A stretch of 64,000 nucleotides of DNA from JAQVIJ01 sp041287365 (GTDB lineage Bacteria > Desulfobacterota > Dissulfuribacteria > Dissulfuribacterales > DYLC01). The stretch is taken from the NCBI GenBank assembly GCA_041287365.1, contig JBEULL010000017.1, positions 124,001-188,000 of the forward strand, in the 5' to 3' direction. The notes beneath the pieces were generated by a model, which saw only the letters and a program-made list of their open reading frames with translations, ran no database searches and had not been told where the DNA came from. A program made the position numbers and the translations under genes. Each line of letters starts with the position of its first letter. The first letter of the stretch is position 1. Below are positions 7,895 through 17,024 of the stretch, piece by piece.

Positions 7895-9985
7895 GTGAAA
7901 TATATATTTTTTAAGTGTGCTGCTCTACTTGTCGTATTGAGCCTTTTTTGTGGCGTTCTTTTGGTGTCTGCGAGCCTTGCCTCGTCAAAACCCATTGCCG
8001 CAGGCCATGCTGTGTCGCAGAAAAAGTCCGAGACACATGCTGTGCAAGGCAGCCATTCTGCGGTTGCCTCAGACGCGAAGACTGCTTATGCTCAGGCCAA
8101 AAGGCATTACGATGCCCTGAACAACAGTTCAAAACTCCGCAGAAACAAGGCTGCATGGGAGGATGTCATCGCACAATTCCGAAAGGTTTATCTCTCGTTT
8201 CCTGAAGATGACGAGATAGCGCCCAAGTCGCTTTGGATGCTTGGCAGGTGTTACGAGGAGATGTACGGGTGGACAGGGCAGAAGTCTCTGCTGGACGAGG
8301 CGATCACTCGGTATTCAACCTTGACGGAAAAGTTTCCCCAAAATAATCTGGCCGATGATGCCCTTATGGCGTTGGCTAGAGTGCATGAGATGAGGAATGA
8401 AAAAGATGCCGTCATAGCCGCATGGCGTCGAGTGGTTTTGAATTATCCAAACGGCGATATGGCAGCCAGGGCAAGAGAAAAATTGAAGGCCCATTCCATT
8501 GACATCGGAAGCAAACCTGCTGTGGCCGCAGTGGCTGGCGTCAAAGATACTGAGAGTGAAATCGGTGGTTACGGAACAAAGGCAGAGGCTGCATTGCCTG
8601 CTGATACCTCACGTATTTCTTCAGGAGGGCCTGTGGGTGATGCTGGAGATGTAGCGCAGCCGGCTACAGGGGTATCTGTAAGTACAAATGGCATGAAAGA
8701 GGTGGAGGATGTCAGATTTTGGTCTGTCTCGGATTATACACGAGTGGTCATTGCCACCAGTGGGCCCGTTTCCTTCAAGGAAGGCTGGTTGCCCGGGGAT
8801 GAGGGCAAGGGTCTGCCGAGGCGTTTTTATCTGGATATCTCTCCTGCCCGTAAGTCTAAAAAACTGAAGGACCTGAGTGTCAGAAGCGGTTTTCTTAAAG
8901 GTGTGAGAATAGGGCAATTTGATCCTCAAACCGTTCGCGTGGTTTGTGATCTGGGCAGCAGCAACGATGTCAAGGCGTTTTATCTGGAAGATCCGTTTCG
9001 AGTTATCATAGATGCCTTTGGAGATAGCTACAAGACTCCCAGACCTTGCATTATGCCTGTTGCAAAAGAAAAGACTGTCGAGGCCAAGCTCTTCGAGCAG
9101 GTGCCTGTTCCAAAGATGGATACGCCCCAGTCCCCGGTCTCCTCAGCAGAAAAGCCGAAAAAACATGCGAAAGAATCCAAGGAATACGCCATTCCCTCAA
9201 AGGTGCATGCGCCTGAGCCTAATGAAGAGCAATTGGCTGTCACCAATCAAAAAATGGCCATGCTTAAGGGCAAACCTTCACTGGCCAGGCAGCTTGGCCT
9301 ATGTGTGCGGCGTATAGTGGTGGACCCTGGTCATGGCGGCAAGGATCCTGGCGCCATCGGGCCGACCGGTCTCAAGGAAAAGGATGTTACACTCAAACTT
9401 GCCAAGAAGGTTGCTGCCCGCCTCAGAGAAGAACTCGGTGCAGAGGTGATTCTGACCAGGGAGAAAGACATCTTTGTGCCGCTGGAACAGCGAACGGCCA
9501 TTGCCAACGCGCAGAAGGCCGACCTTTTTGTCTCCATTCATACAAATGCCGCCCCTTCCTCCAGACTGCGTGGCATCGAGACCTACTATTTGAATTTTGC
9601 GGTGGATGAACACGCCATGCGCGTGGCCGCTTTGGAGAATGCCAGTTCCGCCAAGCGCATGGGAGACCTTTCCGGCATCCTGAATCAGATATTGAAAAAC
9701 ACCAAGGTGGATGAATCCTCCCGTTTGGCCAGATTTATTCAAGATGCATTGAGCCAACATGTACATGGGTATGGAGGAAAGGACCTTGGAGTCAAGCAGG
9801 CGCCATTTTTTGTGCTTATAGGTGCCAAAATGCCTTCTGTTCTGGTGGAGACCTCCTTTATCAGCAACGATGAAGAGGAAAAAATGCTCAAAGACAATGC
9901 CTATCTGGACCAGCTAAGCAGGGGTATTGTGTCAGGAATTAGACATTATATGAAAGATATGGGTATCAATGTAGGTGGTGGTTAA
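7895..9985 (+). CDS. TPR-AMIN-N-acetylmuramoyl-L-alanine amidase (AmiC-type)
   Basis: Periplasmic zinc amidase that cuts the MurNAc-L-Ala bond of peptidoglycan during daughter-cell separation. GTG at 7895 is preferred over TTG at 7889. Order: signal peptide or anchor (1-27); TPR-like helices (about 60-205) with the spacing of YbgF/BamD-type repeats; a Ser/Pro/Ala linker; an AMIN beta-domain (about 265-385) for septal targeting; a second Lys/Pro-rich linker; then the amidase_3 domain (about 470-695). Zinc ligands are visible in DPGHGGKDPG (His near 480), SIHTNA and the E of GIETYY, with the catalytic Glu in VLVETSFISN. At 697 residues it is much longer than a plain AmiC because of the fused TPR module. 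It directly follows mutS and precedes pal and skp, so it belongs to an envelope gene set. Confidence 0.9.
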   Translation: MKYIFFKCAALLVVLSLFCGVLLVSASLASSKPIAAGHAVSQKKSETHAVQGSHSAVASDAKTAYAQAKRHYDALNNSSKLRRNKAAWEDVIAQFRKVYLSFPEDDEIAPKSLWMLGRCYEEMYGWTGQKSLLDEAITRYSTLTEKFPQNNLADDALMALARVHEMRNEKDAVIAAWRRVVLNYPNGDMAARAREKLKAHSIDIGSKPAVAAVAGVKDTESEIGGYGTKAEAALPADTSRISSGGPVGDAGDVAQPATGVSVSTNGMKEVEDVRFWSVSDYTRVVIATSGPVSFKEGWLPGDEGKGLPRRFYLDISPARKSKKLKDLSVRSGFLKGVRIGQFDPQTVRVVCDLGSSNDVKAFYLEDPFRVIIDAFGDSYKTPRPCIMPVAKEKTVEAKLFEQVPVPKMDTPQSPVSSAEKPKKHAKESKEYAIPSKVHAPEPNEEQLAVTNQKMAMLKGKPSLARQLGLCVRRIVVDPGHGGKDPGAIGPTGLKEKDVTLKLAKKVAARLREELGAEVILTREKDIFVPLEQRTAIANAQKADLFVSIHTNAAPSSRLRGIETYYLNFAVDEHAMRVAALENASSAKRMGDLSGILNQILKNTKVDESSRLARFIQDALSQHVHGYGGKDLGVKQAPFFVLIGAKMPSVLVETSFISNDEEEKMLKDNAYLDQLSRGIVSGIRHYMKDMGINVGGG

Positions 9986-10085
9986 AATTCTCTTGATTTT
10001 TTGGAAAACGGTGCTTTAATTGCGTTTTAATCGTTCTATGGTGGAGCGATTTTATTTTATTGTATTTAACAAGGAGGAGTTTTTT

Positions 10086-10637
10086 ATGAATTCAGTCAAG
10101 ACAAAATTGATCCTCGTGGGTCTGTTGACTGTTGGGATGGTTGTCGGTTCCATGTCCGGTTGTGCCAAGAAGCCTGTTGAGTCCAAGCCCGCTGCTCCCA
10201 CGGTGAGCGCAGCTCCGGCCCCACCGCCGCCAGCACCGAGCAGGACCGAGATGGGTGAGGGTATTCGTATGCCGGATGCCATTTCCGAGGGCAGAACCAG
10301 CGCGCCCATGCTGCCCATTTACTTTGATTTCGATAAGTATAATATTCGTGCAGACATGAATGCCAGAATGCAGACAGATGCCAAGTTCCTAGCCGATAAC
10401 CCACAGGTGAGAATCGAGATTCAGGGCAACTGCGATGAGCGCGGCACCAATGAGTACAACCTGGCTCTGGGTGAGAGAAGGGCGAAGGCAGCCAAAGATT
10501 ATCTCGTCAAGATGGGCATTGCCCCCAACAGAATGGATGTGGTGAGCCTTGGCAAAGAGCAGCCGTTGGATCCTGGTCACAACGAGGCCGCATGGGCCAA
10601 GAACCGCCGTGACGACTTTGTAATCGTAAAGAAGTAA
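10086..10637 (+). CDS. pal: Peptidoglycan-associated lipoprotein Pal (OmpA-like C-terminal domain)
   Basis: Outer-membrane lipoprotein that ties the membrane to peptidoglycan and works with Tol proteins at constriction. ATG at 10086 follows AAGGAGGAG, so the longer frame from 10020 is not the start. The lipobox SMSGC gives a lipidated Cys at residue 26. A Pro/Ala linker (about 30-60) precedes the OmpA-like domain (about 75-183) with YFDFDKYNIR and the diaminopimelate-binding pattern GNCDERGTNEYN...LGERRA. Length 183 residues is normal. A terminator-like hairpin at 10707-10746 separates it from the next gene. No tolA/tolB is in the window. A second OmpA-type lipoprotein is encoded at 58422-59120. 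Confidence 0.93.
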   Translation: MNSVKTKLILVGLLTVGMVVGSMSGCAKKPVESKPAAPTVSAAPAPPPPAPSRTEMGEGIRMPDAISEGRTSAPMLPIYFDFDKYNIRADMNARMQTDAKFLADNPQVRIEIQGNCDERGTNEYNLALGERRAKAAKDYLVKMGIAPNRMDVVSLGKEQPLDPGHNEAAWAKNRRDDFVIVKK

Positions 10638-10706
10638 TTCCGGCTGTCAATTATATTTTTTATATTTCAGGCATATTCCTGTTGATTGCCGGGGGTTATT
10701 TTTGAG

Positions 10707-10746
10707 AAGCGCCATGTGGTGCCTATACCTTCGTGGCGCTTTTCTT
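10707..10746 (+). terminator. Intrinsic terminator between pal and the OmpH/Skp gene
   Basis: AAGCGCCA at 10707-10714 pairs with TGGCGCTT at 10734-10741 (8 bp, 19-base loop), followed by a T-rich run. It would end or attenuate the pal transcript. Confidence 0.65.
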
Positions 10747-10764
10747 TCAAGAAGGGGTAAAAAT

Positions 10765-11334
10765 ATGAGGTTGTTCGCTTTATTGATGGGGGCGTTGTTG
10801 TTTGCCGTTTCGTTTGGTGTTGTTTGTGAGACCCAGGCCGCTGATGGACAGACCAAGATTGCTGTTATCAATATGCGCAAGGTCGTCAGGCAGTCCAAGG
10901 CCGGCCAGAAGGCCACAGAGGAATTGAACAGAAAATTCGAAGCGCTCCAACGGACATTGCAGGCCAAACAGGATGCCATCAAGGCATTCAAGGACGATGC
11001 GGAGAAAAAGGCCCCTCTTATGAGCGAAGAGGCGAAGGCGGACAAAGAGCGTGAGTACAGAAAACTTCTGCGGGAGTTCAAAGAGCAGAGTGATGATGCA
11101 CAGTTTGAGATGCGTCAGGCAGAGGCGAAGATCATGGAGCCCATACTGAAGGTTCTGGAGACCATCATCAATCGCATAGGTGATGCCAATGGTTATACCA
11201 TAATACTGGAACACGATATGCCCGGCATTTATTATGTGGCGCCTTCCGTAGATATAACCGATGCGGTTATCAAGGCCTATGACGAAGATGCTGCAAAATC
11301 CAGCGGCGGTGCTTCGGCCCGGAGTGGTAAATAA
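10765..11334 (+). CDS. OmpH/Skp family periplasmic chaperone
   Basis: Skp-type proteins are periplasmic trimers that hold unfolded outer-membrane beta-barrels. ATG at 10765 after a GGGG-rich ribosome site gives 189 residues; the longer frame from 10702 would run through the terminator hairpin. A signal peptide is present (residues 1-25, ending ETQAA). The mature start TKIAVINMRKVVRQSKAG is the family N-terminus. A long charged coiled coil follows (about 50-115: repeated E/K/R/Q heptads), and the C-terminal beta strands return (GYTIILEHDMPGIYYVAP). The Ser/Gly-rich tail is unremarkable. It lies between pal and a strong terminator, so it may be a single-gene unit. Confidence 0.88.
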   Translation: MRLFALLMGALLFAVSFGVVCETQAADGQTKIAVINMRKVVRQSKAGQKATEELNRKFEALQRTLQAKQDAIKAFKDDAEKKAPLMSEEAKADKEREYRKLLREFKEQSDDAQFEMRQAEAKIMEPILKVLETIINRIGDANGYTIILEHDMPGIYYVAPSVDITDAVIKAYDEDAAKSSGGASARSGK

Positions 11335-11372
11335 TAAGATCTCTTTGTTCTTTCTTTGCATTTTGTTTTTCG

Positions 11373-11412
11373 CCCATAGGCAGGCTTGATTGCGCTTGCC
11401 CGTGGGTTTTTT
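11373..11412 (+). terminator. Strong intrinsic terminator after the OmpH/Skp gene
   Basis: A 13-base arm at 11373-11385 pairs with 11394-11406 with one mismatch and G-U pairs, followed directly by TTTTTT (11407-11412). Confidence 0.8.
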
Positions 11413-11550
11413 ATTGGTTCCTTCCCAATAGATCTGTGCCAGCCGGAATGTATTCTTAATCTTGCGAGATTACCTTGAGATACTTAGATGTTTTTGTGCC
11501 GTATGTCTTTGAATGGTTGTCAAAGAGATTTTTATATTAAGGAGTAAATC

Positions 11551-13500
11551 ATGATTCACGTGGATATGGAACAACAGGTCAATTTGACTTCCGAACAACT
11601 GGAAGGGTTTCAGGCGATGTGGAAGAGGTGTGCGACCCGTATTCTGCTTTCCACGAGTCTTGCTGCAAGCGGTCATCCGGGTGGGTCGCTTTCGTCCCTG
11701 CACAGCTTGATTATTCTGTATGCGGTCATGAGGCACAGGCCGGACATGCCGGATTGGGAGGACAGAGACCGTTTGGTTATGAGTATCGGTCATGTGTCCC
11801 CTGCGGTTTACAGTGTGTTGGTAGAGTATGGTTATCTTTCAGAGGAACGATTTCTGATGGAGTTCAGAAGGGCCGGTTCCCCTTGTGCAGGTCACGTGGA
11901 AATAGCTGTGCCCGGTGTGGAATGGAATACAGGCAATTTGGGGCAGGGGCTTTCCGTGGGAACGGGTTTCGCTAAAGCCATGCAGTTTGCTCACAAAGAT
12001 TGTAGGACTATCGTCTTCATGGGTGATGGAGAGCAGCAGAAGGGGCAGATAGCCGAGGCCCGGAGATTTGCTTCCAAATATGGTCAGAAGAATCTCATTG
12101 CCATAATTGATAGAAATCATCTGCAGATAGGCGGAGTCACTGAAGACGTAATGCCGGTGCGTGTTCAGGAGGAGTATGAGGCTGCCGGCTGGAATGTGGT
12201 TTATGTGCCGGACGGCAATGATTTCCAATTGGTCTATCGTGGTCTTCGACGTGCCTGGTATCGAGATTATATGGAACCGGATCGTCCGACTGTCGTGGTC
12301 ATGCGTACCACCATGGGTAAGGGCATCTCCTTCATGGAAGATAAGGCCAAGTATCATGGTTCCACGTTGTCGAAGGATGCCCTTGTCTCGGCCCTTCAGG
12401 AGATAGGAGCGGATGTTAGTCTGGTCGAGACCTGGGATACAAGGCGTAAAGCCCATGTGGTTGTGCCTTTTCATAGAGACCTCACAGCACCATATCCCGC
12501 GATCGAGATGGGAGAGTCAATTCTTTATGAAGCCGATGTAAAGACGGATTGCCGTTCTGCTTATGGCAATGCCTTAAAGGATATAGCCGAGCGTAACAAT
12601 TTATCTGGAAAGCCACCAAAGGTTGTGGGCGTTAGTTGTGACCTCGAAGGTTCCGTAAAGATGGATGGACTCAGAAAGGTTTCTCCTCAGGCATTTATCG
12701 AGTGCGGCATTCAGGAGCACCATGCAGCGGTTCTGGCAGGTGCATTGAGCCGTTGTGGTTTTGTGACTTTTTTCAGCACATTCGGCGTGTTTGCGGTGGC
12801 AGAGGTCTATAACCAGCAGCGGTTAAATGACTTGAACCAGACGAATGTCAAGGTAGTGGCCACGCATTTGGGATTGGATGTCGGCGAGGACGGTCCCACA
12901 CATCAGAGCATCGATTACTTAGGGCTTTTGAACAATCTTTTGGGTTTTTCCATCTTCATGCCTGCAGATGCCAATCAGACCGACCGGATCATTCGTTATG
13001 TGGCAAAACAACCAGGCAATGTCTTTGTTGGCATGGGGCGTTCCAAATTCCCGACGATTCTGAACGACAAGGGCGAACCGTTTTATGGAAAAGACTATGT
13101 GTTTCGGCCCGGCAAGGCGGAGCTGCTGCGTCAGGGAGAACAGGCTACCATTCTCACATATGGATCCATCCTTTTCGAGGTATTGAAGGCCGAGGCATTC
13201 TTGAGAGGGCAAGGAGTGAATGTGAGTGTTCTGAATATGGCATCCATCAAACCGATGGATGTCGATGCAGTGATAAGCGCAGCCAAACGAGGCCCCATCA
13301 TAACGGTTGAAGACCATCTTGTAGCAACGGGTTTGGGCTCCATGGTGGCCGGTGTGCTCGTGAATAACAATGTTTTACAGCGGTGTCTGATGCTTGGCGT
13401 GACCAAATATGGCTCATCCGGAGCCCCCATTGATCTCTATCGAGAGCAGGGTCTGAACGCAGAGGGCATAGCTGCATCGGTTCAGAATTTTATCAAATAA
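11551..13500 (+). CDS. tkt: Transketolase
   Basis: Thiamine-diphosphate enzyme moving two-carbon ketol units between sugar phosphates in the pentose phosphate pathway. ATG 11551 follows AAGGAG. 649 residues: N-terminal TPP domain with GHPGGS (41-46), GHVSPAVYS, and the cofactor motif beginning GDG at 158-160 and ending IDRNHLQIGG; TMGKGISFMEDKAKYHG; then the pyrimidine-binding domain (GIQEHHAAVLAGAL with the catalytic Glu) and the C-terminal domain. The cofactor motif ends DRN instead of the more common NN, as in some DXS-like branches, so some divergence exists. Its 3' end overlaps the convergent transporter gene by 19 bases. It has its own leader of about 140 bases after the upstream terminator. 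Confidence 0.93.
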   Translation: MIHVDMEQQVNLTSEQLEGFQAMWKRCATRILLSTSLAASGHPGGSLSSLHSLIILYAVMRHRPDMPDWEDRDRLVMSIGHVSPAVYSVLVEYGYLSEERFLMEFRRAGSPCAGHVEIAVPGVEWNTGNLGQGLSVGTGFAKAMQFAHKDCRTIVFMGDGEQQKGQIAEARRFASKYGQKNLIAIIDRNHLQIGGVTEDVMPVRVQEEYEAAGWNVVYVPDGNDFQLVYRGLRRAWYRDYMEPDRPTVVVMRTTMGKGISFMEDKAKYHGSTLSKDALVSALQEIGADVSLVETWDTRRKAHVVVPFHRDLTAPYPAIEMGESILYEADVKTDCRSAYGNALKDIAERNNLSGKPPKVVGVSCDLEGSVKMDGLRKVSPQAFIECGIQEHHAAVLAGALSRCGFVTFFSTFGVFAVAEVYNQQRLNDLNQTNVKVVATHLGLDVGEDGPTHQSIDYLGLLNNLLGFSIFMPADANQTDRIIRYVAKQPGNVFVGMGRSKFPTILNDKGEPFYGKDYVFRPGKAELLRQGEQATILTYGSILFEVLKAEAFLRGQGVNVSVLNMASIKPMDVDAVISAAKRGPIITVEDHLVATGLGSMVAGVLVNNNVLQRCLMLGVTKYGSSGAPIDLYREQGLNAEGIAASVQNFIK

Positions 13501-14849
13501 TATCGAAGCCACACATAGAGTGTGGAAATAGCCACAGTCATGAGGGTGATCGGCACGCCGTAGGCCATAAATCGTAAAAATGAGATGGGTTTGCCAGCCT
13601 TTTCGGCAAATCCTACCACAATTACATTGGCCGATGCCCCAATGGCTGTGGCATTTCCGCCCAGACAGGCCCCAAGGGCCAGAGACCACCAGAGGGGCAT
13701 GAGTTCTGCGTGTTGCAGTAGCTGTAGTCCTGTTTCATTGGGCCAGAGCTGCTTTGCCATGTCGATAATCAAGGGGTTCATGGTGGCCACATAGGGGATA
13801 TTGTCCACTATGGCCGATGCAACGGCCGAGAACCAGAGTACCAGCATGGACGTGGCGAACAGATTTCCATGTGTGAGTTGAAGCATCTGAGCCGAGAGCC
13901 AGCTTATGAGTCCCACCTTTACTACAGCGCCCACCATCACGAAGAGCCCGATAAAAAAGAAGATGGTAGGCCATTCCACCTCTGCTAAAAGATGGTGAGG
14001 TTCGTGTGTACGGGACATGAGCATCAGCAGGCCGGCTCCAAAAAGCGCTACAGTGGCCGGCTCCAGGTGTAGGACTGAGTGAAATGTAAAACCAATGAGT
14101 ACTACCCCCAGTACAAACATGGCCTTTTTGAGTAGAAACGGATTTTTTATGGCGGCCCGCTCGTTCATGTTCAGTATCTTTTTTTGCAGTGCAGGTGTTG
14201 TAATCAGTCGTTTTTTCCATATGAGTCTTATTGCTGCGAGATAGCAAAGCATAATGATGATCACCACCGGTGTCAGATGATATATGAAGGCCATGAAATC
14301 CAGCTTGGCCTTGGATGCTATCATGATATTCGGCGGGTCTCCGATGAGTGTGGCGGTGCCTCCGATATTCGAGGCCAGGGCGCATGAGATGAGATACGGG
14401 ATGGAATCCACCTCCAGTGCATCCGCTATGAGCAGCGTGACCGGTGTAATGAGTAGGACCGTTGTGACATTGTCCAGAAGGGCGCTCAGTATAGCGGTGA
14501 CAACTGCAAAAACCACAAGTATTTTAAAAGGGTCGGCCCCTGCGACCTTGGCGCTTTTAATGGCTATGTATTCGAAAATGCCCGTAGGTCTCATGAGATT
14601 TATGATGATCATCATGGAGATGAGCAGAAAGATTACGTTCCAGTCTATGCCCAGCTCCTCCATGTGAAAGGCCTCGTGCTGGTCTAAAATGCCGAGCACC
14701 AGGACAACACCTGCGCCTAATATGGCCACTATGGTCTTGTGAATGCGTTCTGAGATGATGATGCCATAGGCCACGATAAAGATGGCTGTAGCAGCCCAGA
14801 ACTGGAAATGCGATGCCTCTGTCGCGATTGTGGAGCTCATTTCAGTCAT
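13482..14849 (-). CDS. NhaD/ArsB-type (ion transporter superfamily) membrane permease
   Basis: 455 residues, almost entirely hydrophobic, with about 11-12 predicted membrane spans. Two inverted halves are marked by the re-entrant motifs SALLDNVTTVLLITPV, SNIGGTATLIGDPPN and, in the second half, SAIVDNIPYVATMNPL and GGNATAIGASANVI. These are typical of the NhaD / ArsB / citrate-transporter superfamily. The substrate (Na+/H+ exchange, arsenite or an organic anion) cannot be read from the sequence; no arsR/arsC is nearby. The start ATG overlaps the stop of the CBS-protein gene by one base (TAATG), so the two are translationally coupled. The 3' end overlaps transketolase convergently. Confidence 0.85.
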   Translation of the reverse strand: MTEMSSTIATEASHFQFWAATAIFIVAYGIIISERIHKTIVAILGAGVVLVLGILDQHEAFHMEELGIDWNVIFLLISMMIIINLMRPTGIFEYIAIKSAKVAGADPFKILVVFAVVTAILSALLDNVTTVLLITPVTLLIADALEVDSIPYLISCALASNIGGTATLIGDPPNIMIASKAKLDFMAFIYHLTPVVIIIMLCYLAAIRLIWKKRLITTPALQKKILNMNERAAIKNPFLLKKAMFVLGVVLIGFTFHSVLHLEPATVALFGAGLLMLMSRTHEPHHLLAEVEWPTIFFFIGLFVMVGAVVKVGLISWLSAQMLQLTHGNLFATSMLVLWFSAVASAIVDNIPYVATMNPLIIDMAKQLWPNETGLQLLQHAELMPLWWSLALGACLGGNATAIGASANVIVVGFAEKAGKPISFLRFMAYGVPITLMTVAISTLYVWLRYYLIKF

Positions 14850-15316
14850 TAACTCAGCATAGCCTTTGTGATTACGAAAAATATATTCCGTTCGTAGAGC
14901 ATGCCCACCAATTTATCGTCATGCCCGATCACCGGAAGTCGTTTTATGTTGTGTTTGAGCATATGGTCTATGCACTCCATGAGCGGTGCATCTTCAGGCA
15001 CGGTGATTGCGTCTTTGCTCATAATCTCCTGGACTCTGCGATGGGATGAGCGTCTTGCAATGTCTTCCAACATGCCGTCCCATGTGAAGTCGCCCAGGTC
15101 CATCATGGTCATATAAAATGGAAAGACAGCCTTGAGGATGTCACGCATGGAGAGCATGCCTATGATCCTGCCCTTAGAGTCCAGAACCGGCAGCCCCTTA
15201 ACCCCAAGCCTGGTCTCGCCTCGTCTGGCGGTCTTGAGCAGCATCACCGCCTCCTTGAGGGTATTGTCAGGTGTGAGGAAGTCCTGCACCGGTATCATTA
15301 CATCCCTTGCCAGCAT
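14849..15316 (-). CDS. CBS-domain pair protein
   Basis: 155 residues starting at ATG 15316 behind AGGAGA; the longer frame from 15352 lacks a ribosome site. Two CBS modules make up the protein (about 1-65 and 85-150): each has the IPVQDFLTPDNTL / SKDAITVPEDAPL opening and the GLPVLDSKGRIIGMLSMRD / RLPVIGHDDKLVGMLYERN core. CBS pairs bind adenine nucleotides and gate partner proteins. Its stop codon overlaps the start of the transporter gene by one base, so it probably regulates that permease by energy or nucleotide state (inference). Confidence 0.85.
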   Translation of the reverse strand: MLARDVMIPVQDFLTPDNTLKEAVMLLKTARRGETRLGVKGLPVLDSKGRIIGMLSMRDILKAVFPFYMTMMDLGDFTWDGMLEDIARRSSHRRVQEIMSKDAITVPEDAPLMECIDHMLKHNIKRLPVIGHDDKLVGMLYERNIFFVITKAMLS

Positions 15317-15386
15317 ATTTGTTCTCCTGAAATCCATTGTTAATGCCCACAAGTTACCTTTATTTTATGCGTCTTGCAAACATGTA

Positions 15387-15412
15387 TAAAAAAAGCGCCT
15401 GAAGGCGCTTTG
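15387..15412 (-). terminator. Intrinsic terminator downstream of the TSUP/small membrane protein pair
   Basis: On the minus strand AAAGCGCC-TTCA-GGCGCTTT runs into a run of seven T. It follows the stop of the 15448-15906 gene and separates it from the CBS/transporter pair. Confidence 0.85.
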
Positions 15413-15447
15413 TAACAGATTAATGAGGTTCAATAAATTAACGATGA

Positions 15448-15906
15448 TTAGTGCCCGCCTACGGCCAACAGTCCACTGGCTGCTAGGGATAGTATCAACA
15501 CCTCAGCTATGCACATGATAGCATAGGCCTTGTCTCCTTTCTTGAGCAGGGTTGGAATTATGGCTGCATAGCAAAAGATGGTCACACCTGCCAGCAGGGC
15601 TATACCGAGAAAGTTCATGAAGTCCGATTTGTTGAGAAGTGTGGCCCAGGTCCAGCCCGTGGGTGGGTGTGTAAGGTGCAGGACATCCTGATTGATGGCC
15701 TCCAGATAGGCATGGGCATTCAGGCCCCAGTATCTTTCTACCTCATTCACCGGCACCGCGGGAGAGACAATATCGAATACGTACAGTATGAAGGTGATAA
15801 ACAACAGTCCTATGCCCGTGTACATGCCCTTTTCCAGCAGGGCGGCATAGAGCATCTGCTCTTCCGAGGCCTCTTTGGTTACGCAACTGCATTTAGAGTC
15901 AGTCAT
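15448..15906 (-). CDS. Small three-span membrane protein partner of TSUP exporter
   Basis: 152 residues, hydrophobic, with likely membrane segments at about 30-50, 98-118 and 128-149 and a soluble loop between the first two (VNEVERYWGLNAHAYLEAI). Two Cys lie near the N-terminus (KCSC). I recognise no enzyme motif. It sits 27 bases after the TauE/SafE exporter gene and is followed by a terminator, so the two form a bicistronic unit. Small membrane proteins of the DUF1634 type often accompany TSUP exporters; whether this belongs to that family needs a profile search. Role inferred as accessory subunit. Confidence 0.7.
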   Translation of the reverse strand: MTDSKCSCVTKEASEEQMLYAALLEKGMYTGIGLLFITFILYVFDIVSPAVPVNEVERYWGLNAHAYLEAINQDVLHLTHPPTGWTWATLLNKSDFMNFLGIALLAGVTIFCYAAIIPTLLKKGDKAYAIMCIAEVLILSLAASGLLAVGGH

Positions 15907-15933
15907 GATTGGTTACTCCTTTTTGTGGTCATG

Positions 15934-16908
15934 TTAGAATATAAAAGGCAGGCCCAGGCCCTTGGTGATGGCCTTGAGTCCCGAGAAGAGAAGCAGGCCT
16001 ATTACCATCCACTTGATGAAAGCAGGCTTGGCGACCTTCAAGATACGGACACCCACAAGAGAGCCGAACATGATGCCGATAAGGGACGGCACCACAATCA
16101 TGGGAATGATGCAGCCCTTGTTCAAATACACCCAGGCGGCTGAGGTGTCGGTGATGGAGAGCAGAAACTTGCTGGTGGCAACGCTGATCTTGAGGGGAGC
16201 GCCCATTAGAAGGTTGAGAACCGGCACATTGGCCCAGCCTGCACCCAGACCGAACATACCTGCCATGATGCCGATGATAACGAAAAGAAGCAGGCCAAGC
16301 GGTGTGCGGTGAATCTTCCAGTGGATCTCCTTTCCTGTGCTGGCCTCTGTGTATATGCCATAAATTTTTAAAGCTGAGGACAAGGCATCCGGTTCTTTCA
16401 CATCAGGATAATCGGATTTTTTGGCGGTGAGCATTATTACCACGATACCCAAAATAGTGGCGCCCAGGGCGGTTTGCACTATGTTAGTGGGAAGCGCCAG
16501 GCCCATCATTGCACCGACTATGGCACACGTGGATGCGATCAATGCCACAGGAATGGCAAGCCTGAGACTGGCCAGGTTCATGCGCAGAAGCCCAGGACCA
16601 GCGGCCAATGCTCCTGCCAGGGCTACGAGAAGGCCTGCACCTCTGACGAAGTCCAAGTGAAATGGAAAGAATCCGCTGATGATGGGCACAAAGAGCACAC
16701 CTCCGCCTACACCACCCAAAACAGCCACTATACCCATGACAAAGGTTACGACCAGCAGTATGAATGGCCAGACCCACCATGCAGTGGCATTCGCAGCCGG
16801 TGTAGTTGCCACTACGGTTTCTGCCGCCCAGGACAACATTGGGCTCGAAGCTGCGACAACAAATGCAGCCGTCCCCAGCCCGGCGATTTTGGAAAGGATT
16901 TGAGACAT
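15934..16908 (-). CDS. TauE/SafE (TSUP) family sulfite/organosulfonate exporter
   Basis: 324 residues from ATG 16908 (MSQILSK) behind GGGGGTT; the longer frame starting at 16938 is unlikely. An N-terminal hydrophobic segment is followed by eight or more membrane spans, with the TSUP repeat signatures GGVGGGVLFVPI and, in the second half, GLGAGWANVPVL. A hydrophilic loop of about 45 residues (KKSDYPDVKEPDALSS to KEIHWKIHRT) splits the two halves. Family members move sulfite, sulfoacetate or related anions; the substrate here is inferred. The downstream small membrane protein probably works with it. A second, divergent TSUP gene lies at 20923-21843. Confidence 0.85.
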   Translation of the reverse strand: MSQILSKIAGLGTAAFVVAASSPMLSWAAETVVATTPAANATAWWVWPFILLVVTFVMGIVAVLGGVGGGVLFVPIISGFFPFHLDFVRGAGLLVALAGALAAGPGLLRMNLASLRLAIPVALIASTCAIVGAMMGLALPTNIVQTALGATILGIVVIMLTAKKSDYPDVKEPDALSSALKIYGIYTEASTGKEIHWKIHRTPLGLLLFVIIGIMAGMFGLGAGWANVPVLNLLMGAPLKISVATSKFLLSITDTSAAWVYLNKGCIIPMIVVPSLIGIMFGSLVGVRILKVAKPAFIKWMVIGLLLFSGLKAITKGLGLPFIF

Positions 16909-17024
16909 GATAACCCCCTTTGTTAGAAAGTGTTGCAAAATGCAATACTCATACTGCTATTTACAGGGGGTTGTCAAGTAGTGAAACAGTAAAATTTAAG
17001 CCTGTGCTATTTTGTGTTTATAAA

